DNA of 32,744 bases, from assembly GCA_031396695.1 (NCBI GenBank), contig JANNLG010000074.1, positions 1 to 32,744 on the forward strand. The letters run 5' to 3'. This stretch comes from VGRW01 sp031396695 (GTDB lineage: Bacteria > Myxococcota_A > UBA9160 > SZUA-336). This document shows positions 16,448-24,393 of the stretch, one piece after another. The notes below the pieces were generated by a model that saw only the letters and a list, made by a program, of their open reading frames with translations, ran no database searches and had not been told where the DNA came from. Position numbers and translations under genes: made by a program. The stretch's first letter is position 1. Every line of letters starts with the position of its first letter.

Positions 16448-18223
16448 TCACTCCTCCCACGGCCAGGCGGAGAGCGCGAACTCCGCGCAGCCCGGTTCGG
16501 CCGCGTAGTCCGCGGGCGTGACGTAGCCGGAGAACGTCGCGAGTCCGGCCAGCTCGCCGCACTTGTCGCGCCAGGTCGGCAGGCGTGGGTCGTCGCGCAG
16601 CTCGGCGAGAATACGCTCCTTGGTGTAGGTCTCGTACGACATGCGCACGCCCGCGTCCGCTTCCGTGTCGAACACGATGTACTTCAGGCTCTCGGGTGTG
16701 GAGTCGTCCCACGCCGTCCAAGGCAGCAGGTCGGACTTGCGCCCGCGGCCCGGGTCGCCGGTGTAGGCAAGCTGCGCCCAGTAGGAGCGCATCTGCGCGG
16801 AGAGCGCCTCGCGCCCGGCCTCGTTGCTGGCGTCGAAAAGCCGGTCGCCCGCGCCGCCGAGCTTCCAGTGACCGAACACGAACGGGATCTCGAAGCCGTG
16901 CGCAGCGCCGAGCAGCACTCCGTAGTTCGCGAACAGGAGCGTCGGCTCCTCGTCCCAGTCGAAGCGATAGCCGTACACGCTCGGGCCCTGCGCAGCGCGC
17001 AGGCTCGTCGCGAGCGAATCGACGCCGCTCGCCTTCCACGCCTTCGAGCCGTACTCGGCGATGAGCTGATAGCGCTCCTCGGGCACGCGCAGTCTGGGAA
17101 AGATCCCGAACCAGCGCCGCACGAGCTTTGGATCGCCGAAAATGAAGAGCTTCGTTTCGTCGCGGTTCGAGCCGAGCATGATCGGCACCCGGTTGTACTC
17201 GCCGCGCGCGATCAGCTCGCGCGCGTCCGTTTCGGGCAGCACGACGCCGTCGCGGAACACGGTCGGGATGCTGAGCATGCCCAGGAACGGCTCGCCGGGA
17301 TATGCGCGCAGAACTTCCTCGGCACCGCGCGCGCGCGGCGCGTCGCCGAGCGACGCGACGATCGCGTCCGAGCCCGTGCTTCCGTTCGGCCCGTCGTTCG
17401 GATTGCCCGCTCGCGCCTCCGCGACGGTCGTCGTCGAATCGCCGCCGCTCTGCACGATGGCGCGGTGGAACAGACCCTTCGCGAGCGGCGACACGAGCAG
17501 CGAGAGCACGTTCGTGCCGCCCGCAGACTCGCCGAAGATCGTGACGCGCTCGGGATCGCCGCCGAACGCGGCGGCGTTCTCGCGCACCCAGGCCAGCGCG
17601 CGCACCAGGTCGAGCGTGCCGTAGTTCCCGGAGCGATCGAGCGGCGTCGCGTCCGGGCCGCTCACCGCTGGATTCGAGAACCAGCCCAGCGGCCCGAGCC
17701 GGTAGTTCGTCGTTACCACGATCACGTTCTCGCTCACGGCGAGGCGACCGCCATCGTAGGTGCCGGCCTGACCGATCGAGTTGCCGCCGCCGTGGATCCA
17801 GAGCATCACGGGCAGGAGCGCGCCCGGCTTCGGCACGTCCGCGGCCGTGAAGCGCGGCGCGAACACGTTCAGGTACAGGCAGTCCTCGTCGCCCACGACG
17901 CTGCCGAGCTCGCCCGGGACACCACCGATTTGGCTCGCGAACTGCGGGCACGGAGAGCTGAAGGAGAGCGCCTCGCGCGTGCCGCTCGACGGCTCCGGCG
18001 GACGCGGCGCCGTCCAGCGCAGCTCGCCGACGGGCGGCTTCGCGAACGGGAGGCCGAGCCAGGCGTGGTTGTCGTAGGTCCCGACGAAGCCGACGACTTC
18101 GCCGGCCTGCAGCGTCCGCGCCGAAGTCGAGTCGACGCTTGGCGGCGGCGGATCGACCGGCTTGCCACCGCAGGCCACGAGAAGACTGACCAGGAATCCG
18201 AGAGCGCAGCCAAGTTTTCGCAT
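16448..18223 (-). CDS. Lipoprotein carboxylesterase, type B
   Basis: 591-residue alpha/beta-hydrolase of the carboxylesterase type B (cholinesterase-like) family. The N-terminus is a lipoprotein signal peptide with lipobox LVAC and acylated Cys18, so it should be membrane-anchored outside the cytoplasm. The oxyanion-hole motif WIHGGGN is near 142-148 and the nucleophile is Ser233 in GESAGG. The acid is probably the Glu of GSNRDETK and the base the His of GAAHGFEIPFVFG. EDCLYLNVFAP is the classical second family signature. ATG 18223 is preferred over a GTG 33 bases upstream because a TATACT box lies between them and the lipoprotein signal begins exactly at 18223. It is followed one base later by the MddA-like gene. 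Confidence 0.9.
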   Translation of the reverse strand: MRKLGCALGFLVSLLVACGGKPVDPPPPSVDSTSARTLQAGEVVGFVGTYDNHAWLGLPFAKPPVGELRWTAPRPPEPSSGTREALSFSSPCPQFASQIGGVPGELGSVVGDEDCLYLNVFAPRFTAADVPKPGALLPVMLWIHGGGNSIGQAGTYDGGRLAVSENVIVVTTNYRLGPLGWFSNPAVSGPDATPLDRSGNYGTLDLVRALAWVRENAAAFGGDPERVTIFGESAGGTNVLSLLVSPLAKGLFHRAIVQSGGDSTTTVAEARAGNPNDGPNGSTGSDAIVASLGDAPRARGAEEVLRAYPGEPFLGMLSIPTVFRDGVVLPETDARELIARGEYNRVPIMLGSNRDETKLFIFGDPKLVRRWFGIFPRLRVPEERYQLIAEYGSKAWKASGVDSLATSLRAAQGPSVYGYRFDWDEEPTLLFANYGVLLGAAHGFEIPFVFGHWKLGGAGDRLFDASNEAGREALSAQMRSYWAQLAYTGDPGRGRKSDLLPWTAWDDSTPESLKYIVFDTEADAGVRMSYETYTKERILAELRDDPRLPTWRDKCGELAGLATFSGYVTPADYAAEPGCAEFALSAWPWEE

Positions 18224-18236
18224 GCGCGCGAGTATA
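18221..18236 (-). promoter_or_regulatory. -10 box TATACT, 7 bases before ATG (leaderless layout)
   Basis: TATACT (18236-18231 on the minus strand) is one base from the TATAAT consensus. It is followed by seven G/C bases and the esterase ATG at 18223, without a Shine-Dalgarno. Confidence 0.65.
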
Positions 18237-18276
18237 GCCGCGCGGCGCGTTGTCACTCACGCGTCGAGCGGAGGGT

Positions 18277-18927
18277 TCACACGTCCGGGCGCTGAGCGCG
18301 GTAGTAGATCAACCCGCCGAACAGCGAGCTCCGCTGCTCGGTCTCGGCGGCGTCGACGAACCCGGTCTCGCGCATCACCTGGGTGAGCGCGTCTCGGGTG
18401 TTCGCGTGCAGGCTCTCCTCGCGGTGCACGAGTCGCGCGAGGAACGCGCCGAGTCCGTGGCCCGCGCCGCCGAAGTCGAGCAGGTGGAAGCGGCCGCCGG
18501 GTCGGAGCACGCGGCGCACCTCGCGCAGCACCCCCGGCTTCTGCTCGCTCTCGAGGTGGTGGAACATGAACGAGGAGAGCACGCGGTCGAAGCTCGCGTC
18601 GGGAAACGGCAGCGCATCGCCGAAGCCCTCTTGGAACTCGATCGCGAGACCGGCGCGCTCTGCCTTGCCGCGAGCGCGCGCCAGCGCCTTCGCGTCGGGA
18701 TCGATGCCGACGATCTCGATGCCCGGCTGCGCGCGCTTGGCGGTGAGCGTGCCCGCCCCCGTTCCGCAGCCGAGATCCAACACGCGCTGGCCCGCCGCGA
18801 GCTGCGCTTGCTCGACCAACCGCACCAGTGCCGACCCGGATCCGAGCAAGCGCGACAGCGGATCGTAGAAGGGCAGGAGCCAGTCGGCTCCGGCCGCGGG
18901 AACGAAATGTCGATGTGTATGGGCCAT
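18277..18927 (-). CDS. Class I SAM-dependent methyltransferase
   Basis: 216-residue Rossmann-fold methyltransferase of the UbiE/Methyltransf_11 type. SAM-binding motif I is RVLDLGCGTGAGT (DLGCGTG at 51-57), the acidic loop is VGIDPDAKAL, and motif IV is ALPFPDASFDRVLSSFMFHHL. LREVRRVLRPGGRFHLLDFG is motif VI. The family methylates small metabolites, quinones or lipids; the substrate is not readable. ATG 18927 is 5 bases after the kinase-like gene's stop, making it the last gene of the mtgA-to-methyltransferase operon. No promoter of its own is visible. Confidence 0.88.
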   Translation of the reverse strand: MAHTHRHFVPAAGADWLLPFYDPLSRLLGSGSALVRLVEQAQLAAGQRVLDLGCGTGAGTLTAKRAQPGIEIVGIDPDAKALARARGKAERAGLAIEFQEGFGDALPFPDASFDRVLSSFMFHHLESEQKPGVLREVRRVLRPGGRFHLLDFGGAGHGLGAFLARLVHREESLHANTRDALTQVMRETGFVDAAETEQRSSLFGGLIYYRAQRPDV

Positions 18928-18932
18928 GGGAC

Positions 18933-20018
18933 TCACTCCGGCGCGGGGAGACCGAGCTCCTTCGCGAGCATCTGCGTGACCGTGTTGTTGGTCTCGAACG
19001 TCGAGTCGGCGGGCATGACACCGTAGTGCACCATCTGCTGGGCGATGCGGCTCATGATGACGGCGAAGCGGAAGGCGGCGAACACCGTGTAGAACTTCTG
19101 CCAGCGCACCGGTCGGCCGGTCAGCTCTTCGTAGCGCGCGATCGTGTCGGCGTAGCTCGGAAAGCCGGGCAGCTTCGGCACGCCGATGCCCTCGGTGTGG
19201 TGGCGGTCGAGGAAGATCGCCCAGGCGAGGTCCTCCTCGCCGTTCCCGTGCGTGACCATCTCCCAGTCGAGCACCGCGACGGGCTCGGTACCAGCGGGCG
19301 CGAAGATGATGTTGCCGATGCGCGCGTCGCCCCACACCAGGCAGTCGGGTTCGTCGACGGGCTTGTGCTTGCCGAGCCACTCCCAGGCGGCCTCGACCGT
19401 CGGCTGCGGCTTGCCGCGCGCGGCCCAGCGCAGATAGCGCTCGTAGAACGCCATCTGCTGCTCGAGCCCGGTGCGCCCGAGCTCGGGCTTGTCGACGAAG
19501 CCGAAGCCGAGCGCTCGCCAGTCGAGCCGGTGGATCTTCGCCATCGACTCGATGCCGCCCCACCAGATGCGCGCCTGATCCGCGGGCGCGAGCTCCTTCA
19601 CCCAACCGTCCGCGGGGTATGGCGGCCGGTCCGACGGCACGCGGCCGTCGATCCGGCCCATCACGTAGAACGGCGCGCCGACCACGCTCGTGTCCTCGGT
19701 CTCGAGCCAGTACATGCGCGGCACCGGCACGCCCGTGGGTTCGAGCATGCGCATGCAGTCGTACTGGAGCTTCATGTCGTACTCGGGGAAGACCGCGAAG
19801 CCGGTGGGCTGGATGCGCACGACCAGCGACTCTGCACGGTGTCGGCCCGCTTCGGTGTAGGAGAGGTCGAAGAGCAGCGTCTCGTTCGAGAAGCCCGACG
19901 ACTGCGGCGCGACGAGCTGCGAGATCTCGAGCGCGGTCGCCTCGGGCAGCTTGCCGCGCAGCCAGCGCGACAGATTCGCGCGGGCCGAGACCAGGTCTCG
20001 CTCCCAGGCCGTGGGCAT
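18933..20018 (-). CDS. APH-fold phosphotransferase (ACAD10/11 kinase-domain type)
   Basis: 361 residues with the aminoglycoside phosphotransferase/choline kinase fold. The ATP-binding region includes APQSSGFSNETLLFDL (38-51) and a strand with VVRIQ (the Lys of kinases is Arg here). The catalytic loop WGDARIGNIIF (229-239) and the metal-binding LDWEM (250-254) are the Brenner-type and DFG-type motifs of the family. It is not an antibiotic-resistance enzyme of a known type; such genes commonly sit beside acyl-CoA dehydrogenases, as here (16 bases after one). In mammalian ACAD10/11 the two domains are fused. A role in phosphorylating a hydroxylated acyl-CoA is inferred from that neighbour. Confidence 0.85.
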   Translation of the reverse strand: MPTAWERDLVSARANLSRWLRGKLPEATALEISQLVAPQSSGFSNETLLFDLSYTEAGRHRAESLVVRIQPTGFAVFPEYDMKLQYDCMRMLEPTGVPVPRMYWLETEDTSVVGAPFYVMGRIDGRVPSDRPPYPADGWVKELAPADQARIWWGGIESMAKIHRLDWRALGFGFVDKPELGRTGLEQQMAFYERYLRWAARGKPQPTVEAAWEWLGKHKPVDEPDCLVWGDARIGNIIFAPAGTEPVAVLDWEMVTHGNGEEDLAWAIFLDRHHTEGIGVPKLPGFPSYADTIARYEELTGRPVRWQKFYTVFAAFRFAVIMSRIAQQMVHYGVMPADSTFETNNTVTQMLAKELGLPAPE

Positions 20019-20034
20019 CGCTGCGCGGGCCTCG

Positions 20035-21210
<1,176 letters not shown>

Positions 21211-21213
<3 letters not shown>

Positions 21214-21226
21214 GGACCTCAGTCTA
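21211..21226 (-). promoter_or_regulatory. TAGACT box, 7 bases before ATG, inside the end of the preceding gene
   Basis: TAGACT (21226-21221) has the same placement as the other -10-like boxes. Here the bases also encode the last residues of the upstream gene, and a GAGGT lies directly before the ATG. It may be an internal promoter or chance. Confidence 0.3.
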
Positions 21227-21824
21227 CACGAGCGCGGGTCGGCAAGAGGCGCAGGATCAGCATCGCCGCGAGCAGCGCGGTGTGGGGGATGTAGTTGGGA
21301 TTTTCGAGCGCGCGGCCCAGGTAGCTCGAGGTGAAGATGCCGAACACCACCCAGAGCCCCGTCAGATGCAGCGCTCGCCAGCGCCGCCGCCCCAGCCGAC
21401 GCACTGCGGTGTCGTTCGAGGTGAGCGCCATCAACGCGATCAGCAGGTACGCCGTGCCGCCGCCGATCGCGGTCAAGAGCGAGATGTCCGCGGCGAAACC
21501 CGGCACGGTCGCCGCGGCGGCGAGGATCGCGGCCAGATGCAGCCCGTGCGAAATCGCGAACGAGAGTCCCAGGTAGCGCCGATTGCGGAGCAGCCACGCG
21601 GTCGCGGGCGCGCGCCAGACGCGGCGCAACCCCGACGCCGCGAAGACCGAAGCGAACAGCACCAGCGAGGTGCGCGCGGTCGCGCGGATCGTCACGCGCA
21701 GGCCTTCCTCGTGGAGGCCGTGTTGCGCGAGCAGCAGCGCGCACATCGCGACCAGCGCGAACACGCTCCAGCCGACGATCGCCGGGCCGCTCGACCGCTC
21801 TCGCGTGTAGACGGCGTCGCTCAC
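21219..21824 (-). CDS. Ferric-reductase-like heme membrane protein (MsrQ/YedZ-like)
   Basis: 201-residue protein with about six membrane helices. A helix with ISHGLHLAAIL, and a later RWRALHLTGLWVVFG, hold histidines in positions used for heme b in ferric-reductase-like domains (MsrQ, NOX, FRE). RRYLGLSFAISHG and the short length resemble MsrQ, the membrane partner of the periplasmic methionine-sulfoxide reductase MsrP. However, no msrP is in the window, so the electron partner is unknown. The GTG start at 21824 overlaps the mtgA stop by 4 bases (GTGA), and its own stop is 5 bases from the acyl-CoA dehydrogenase start, so it is an operon member. Confidence 0.7.
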   Translation of the reverse strand: MSDAVYTRERSSGPAIVGWSVFALVAMCALLLAQHGLHEEGLRVTIRATARTSLVLFASVFAASGLRRVWRAPATAWLLRNRRYLGLSFAISHGLHLAAILAAAATVPGFAADISLLTAIGGGTAYLLIALMALTSNDTAVRRLGRRRWRALHLTGLWVVFGIFTSSYLGRALENPNYIPHTALLAAMLILRLLPTRARVD

Positions 21825-22585
21825 ATCGACCGTAGATAACCCGGCCCGCCGAGCCTGGCCATCTCTTGCGCGATGCGCGCGCTGCGCGAGCGCACGTAGG
21901 CGGACGGGCGATCCGCGTGCAGGTTTCGCGGAGCCGGCAGAACCGCCGCGAGTCGCGCGGCTTCGTCGCGGCCGAGTCGTGCCGGCGACGTGCCGAAGAA
22001 GCGCGCGCTTGCCGCGCCGACGCCGAACACGCCGGGCCCGAACTCGGCCACGTTCAGGTAGACCTCGAGAATGCGGCGCTTGGGCCAGAGCGTCTCGAGC
22101 AAGACCGTGAAGTAGGCCTCGATGCCCTTGCGCACGAAGCTGCGGCCCGGCCACAGAAACAGGTTCTTCGCGACCTGCTGGCTGATCGTGCTGGCGCCGC
22201 GCATGGGTCCGCCGTCGACGGAGTCCTCGATCGCGTCCGCGATCGCATCCAGGTCGAAGCCCGCGTGGCGCGGGAACTTCTGATCCTCCGAGGCCACCAC
22301 CGCGATCGCGATGTTCGGCGAGATCTTCTCGTAGTCCACCCAGCGGTAGTCGGTGCGGTAGCCGCGCTCGCCGCGCGCCGCCGCGGCGATGCGCGACTCG
22401 ATCATGAACGCGCTCGTCCACGGGTCGATCCAGCGCATCAACACGACCGCGGCCACGGATGTCGCGAAGAACACGGCGAGCGCTCGGCCGATCAGCGCGA
22501 GCACGCGGGATGCGCGCGGGCCTACACGAATCTGCGGCAGGAGAGGGAGCGAGCCGAGCAGGCTCCCGCGCCTAGAGCGCGACAC
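21821..22585 (-). CDS. mtgA: Monofunctional biosynthetic peptidoglycan glycosyltransferase
   Basis: 254 residues by the chosen start. A membrane anchor (about 28-50) is followed by a GT51 glycosyltransferase domain that polymerises lipid II into glycan chains on the periplasmic face. Visible motifs are AVVASEDQKFPRHAGFD (catalytic Glu100), RGASTISQQVAKNLFLW, RKGIEAYFTVLLE and KRRILEVYLNVAEFGPGVFG. There is no transpeptidase domain, which fits MtgA rather than class A PBPs. The start is uncertain: GTG 22585 gives a normal N-terminus, while ATG 22663 would add 26 mostly basic residues and lies 16 bases after a TACGAT. It heads an operon with the heme-type protein, acyl-CoA dehydrogenase, kinase and methyltransferase, an unusual setting for mtgA. 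Confidence 0.9.
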   Translation of the reverse strand: MSRSRRGSLLGSLPLLPQIRVGPRASRVLALIGRALAVFFATSVAAVVLMRWIDPWTSAFMIESRIAAAARGERGYRTDYRWVDYEKISPNIAIAVVASEDQKFPRHAGFDLDAIADAIEDSVDGGPMRGASTISQQVAKNLFLWPGRSFVRKGIEAYFTVLLETLWPKRRILEVYLNVAEFGPGVFGVGAASARFFGTSPARLGRDEAARLAAVLPAPRNLHADRPSAYVRSRSARIAQEMARLGGPGYLRSM

Positions 22586-22923
22586 GCGGCGGTTTCCGCG
22601 CGACCTCCGCCTGTTCCTGGCCTTCGAGCGCAAATCTCGCCTCGCGGGAAACCGGTCCCCCATCTACCCCAGGCACGGGATCGTATCCAAGATCGCGCAA
22701 CGAGAAAGACCGGGGTCCCCGCTCGCTCGCGGGGCCCCGATCCCTGCGGTCACGCGCGCGTCGGGGGGTCGGGGGGACGTCTCTCGCGCATCGCGCCAGG
22801 CTGTCCAACCACGGTGACGGCGACCGGGACCGCAACGATTCGAGCTTCGCAGCCACGCGTCACGGTCGGGTCGCGGAAACGTGGGTTCGCCGCGAGTTCT
22901 TCGTGAGCGTGCTGAGAAGACGC
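22586..22923. other. Longest gene-poor gap: terminator-like hairpin and possible operon promoter
   Basis: 338 bases between mtgA and the dienelactone-hydrolase-like gene. It holds a strong hairpin at 22711-22739 and a possible -10 TACGAT (22685-22680, minus strand) for the mtgA operon. A short 6-bp stem (GAGCGT/ACGCTC) lies at about 22904-22924, beside the hydrolase stop. A 94-codon frame on the minus strand has no supporting features and was not called. The extension of mtgA to ATG 22663 would cover part of the gap. Confidence 0.5.
22699..22739 (-). terminator. Hairpin followed by a U-rich tail, probable terminator of the hydrolase unit
   Basis: On the minus strand, two arms (22739-22729 and 22722-22711) pair over 11 G-C pairs with one bulged base and a 6-base loop. 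GTCTTTCTCGTT follows immediately (22710-22699). It lies about 185 bases after the dienelactone-hydrolase stop and before the mtgA promoter region, so it probably separates the two units. Confidence 0.5.
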
Positions 22924-23748
22924 TCAGGCTTCGCCGCGCAAGCGCGTGCGGAAGAACGCGAGGATCTCGTCGACGGCCGCGCGCGTCGGCTCACCCTCGC
23001 GATCGATCAGGTGCAGCGTCACCACGCTGTGCGGACGCATCGGTGTTCCCGGCAGCGCGCACGAATCGGGCAGCACCCGGCCCTGGAAGCGATCGCCGAG
23101 CGCGGCTTCGTACTGCGCGAAGCGTTCGGCGCGACAGAAGCGATCGCCCTCGAAGCGGTAGGCGAGCACCGTCAGGTCCTCGCGCTCCATGCGCGCCCTC
23201 ACCTTCGCGAGCTCGTCGGGAGCGATGTGCATTCCGCCCGACTGGAACATCGGCAGCGACGGCTGCGAGAGCACGGGCGCGAGCATCGCGGGCTCGAGCA
23301 TCATCGAGAGAGCGAAGTTCCCGGTGAAGCACATGCCGATCGCGCCCACGCCCTTCCCGCCCGAGAGCGGGTGTGCGTGCGCCGCGAGCGCCCGCAGCCA
23401 ATCCACGACCGGGCTCGACTGGTTGGTCGCGAAGGCGCGGAACTCGCGGCTGACGCACGCGCGCACCATCGTGCCGAGCGCACTCGGAATCGTGATCGGC
23501 CCGCCCTCGGTGCCGAACAGCGCGGGCATCCAGACCGTGAAGCCGGCGTCGCGGACCGTGCGCGCGAACCGCGCGACGTGCGCGGAGATGCCGGGCATCT
23601 CCGCCATCACGATCACGGCCGGGCCCGCGCCCGCGATGTACACGCGCTTGGTCACGCCGAGCAGCGTGACGTTGCGCTTCTCGAAGTCGGCCAGCTCGTC
23701 GCGGTCGGTGACCTTCGGCGTCGTGTTCTCGTAGTGCGGTGTCGTCAT
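22924..23748 (-). CDS. Dienelactone-hydrolase-like alpha/beta hydrolase
   Basis: 274-residue alpha/beta hydrolase of the dienelactone hydrolase family, probably cytoplasmic. The nucleophile elbow GAIGMCFTGNFALS has Cys140 where the family uses Cys, as in GxCxGG. The acid is probably the Asp of FEGDRFCRAERF and the base the His of SVVTLHLID. The MAEMPGISAHVARFARTVRDAGFTVWMPALFG block is the usual N-terminal core. Substrates in the family are lactones, esters or thioesters, and no aromatic-degradation genes are nearby to define one. ATG 23748 lies 8 bases after TATCAT with no Shine-Dalgarno. It is 30 bases downstream of the ORF6N gene on the same strand. Confidence 0.85.
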   Translation of the reverse strand: MTTPHYENTTPKVTDRDELADFEKRNVTLLGVTKRVYIAGAGPAVIVMAEMPGISAHVARFARTVRDAGFTVWMPALFGTEGGPITIPSALGTMVRACVSREFRAFATNQSSPVVDWLRALAAHAHPLSGGKGVGAIGMCFTGNFALSMMLEPAMLAPVLSQPSLPMFQSGGMHIAPDELAKVRARMEREDLTVLAYRFEGDRFCRAERFAQYEAALGDRFQGRVLPDSCALPGTPMRPHSVVTLHLIDREGEPTRAAVDEILAFFRTRLRGEA

Positions 23749-23762
23749 CGCGCCCGATGATA
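23746..23762 (-). promoter_or_regulatory. -10 box TATCAT, 8 bases before ATG (leaderless layout)
   Basis: TATCAT (23762-23757, minus strand) is followed by 8 G/C-rich bases and the hydrolase ATG at 23748. It lies in the 30-base gap after the ORF6N gene. Confidence 0.55.
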
Positions 23763-23778
23763 CCCAAAGCGCGGGCGC

Positions 23779-24330
23779 TCAGTCGTCGTGCTCGAAGCCG
23801 ATCCTGCGCTTGGGAGTCGCTTCGTCGACCATGAGCTGCCGGATCGCCTCGAACACGACTCGGAACTGCGTATCGTACTTCTTCTCGAGCACGCCGATCT
23901 TGCGGGCGAGACGTTCATGACTCGCGAGCAGACGCCGGAGGCGTACGAAGGCTCGCATGATCTCCACGTTCACCCGGATCGCACGCCGACTGCGGAGAAC
24001 GCTCGAGAGCATCGCGACGCCCTCCTCGGTGAACGCGTAGGGTCGGTGGCGTCGTCCACCGCTGCCGTTTGAGATCACAGTTTGTGATCTCAAACGGCTG
24101 AACTCAGCCGGCGTGAGCCGGAGCATGAAGTCCGCCGGAAACCGCGTCGGATTGCGCTTCACGGCTTGAATGAGCGCACGCGTTTCGACGGAGTACAGGG
24201 CGGCGAGGTCCTCGTCGAGGATGACGCGCTGACCTCGAATCCAGTGGATCGCTTCCGCGATGATGCGGCTCGGAACGACGCTTCGTCTTTCAACCACGGG
24301 CTTCTCCCCGCGGGGCCGACTGGATTCCAT
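23779..24330 (-). CDS. ORF6N-domain DNA-binding protein
   Basis: 183 residues. Residues 18-105 form the ORF6N/KilA-N-related domain: IHWIRGQRVILDEDLAALYSVETRALIQAVKRN, PADFMLRLTPAEFSRLRSQ and YAFTEEGVAMLSSVLRS. The remainder (VNVEIMRAFVRLRRLLASH, IGVLEKKYDTQFRVVFEAIRQLM) is a helical, coiled-coil-like tail typical of the chromosomal family. The domain is of phage or large-virus origin and probably binds DNA; chromosomal copies are scattered and their role is not known. A 35-base palindrome with far more A/T than its surroundings lies inside the coding region (24064-24098). Start 24330 is the only ATG close to the domain. Transfer into this locus is plausible; no other phage gene is nearby. 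Confidence 0.85.
   Translation of the reverse strand: MESSRPRGEKPVVERRSVVPSRIIAEAIHWIRGQRVILDEDLAALYSVETRALIQAVKRNPTRFPADFMLRLTPAEFSRLRSQTVISNGSGGRRHRPYAFTEEGVAMLSSVLRSRRAIRVNVEIMRAFVRLRRLLASHERLARKIGVLEKKYDTQFRVVFEAIRQLMVDEATPKRRIGFEHDD
24064..24098. repeat. 35-base perfect palindrome (16-bp arms) inside the ORF6N gene
   Basis: Arms GCCGTTTGAGATCACA (24064-24079) and TGTGATCTCAAACGGC (24083-24098) are exact reverse complements around GTT. A second stem, CGGCTG-AACT-CAGCCG (24095-24110), overlaps its right end. The bases encode the LRSQTVISN part of the ORF6N domain. Confidence 0.9.
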
Positions 24331-24393
24331 ACCTCATGGACGGTGCGCCGGAAAGGCGGTGAACACGCGGTCACTAGCGCGAAGAGGGCGACG

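Noticed and set aside
18224..18256. An upstream GTG start for the carboxylesterase
   Set aside because: The TATACT box lies inside this extension, and the lipoprotein signal peptide begins exactly at ATG 18223.
18933..20018. Aminoglycoside-resistance function for the APH-fold gene
   Set aside because: The motifs match the acyl-CoA-dehydrogenase-associated phosphotransferases, and the gene lies in an operon with such a dehydrogenase.
22572..22856. A 94-codon minus-strand frame in the gap before mtgA
   Set aside because: It crosses the strong hairpin at 22711-22739, has no Shine-Dalgarno or clear -10 box, and resembles nothing known.
24331..24393. A separate promoter for the ORF6N gene
   Set aside because: No -10-like box at 6-8 bases and no good Shine-Dalgarno was found. 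The gene is probably read through from the molybdoenzyme, or its start is elsewhere.
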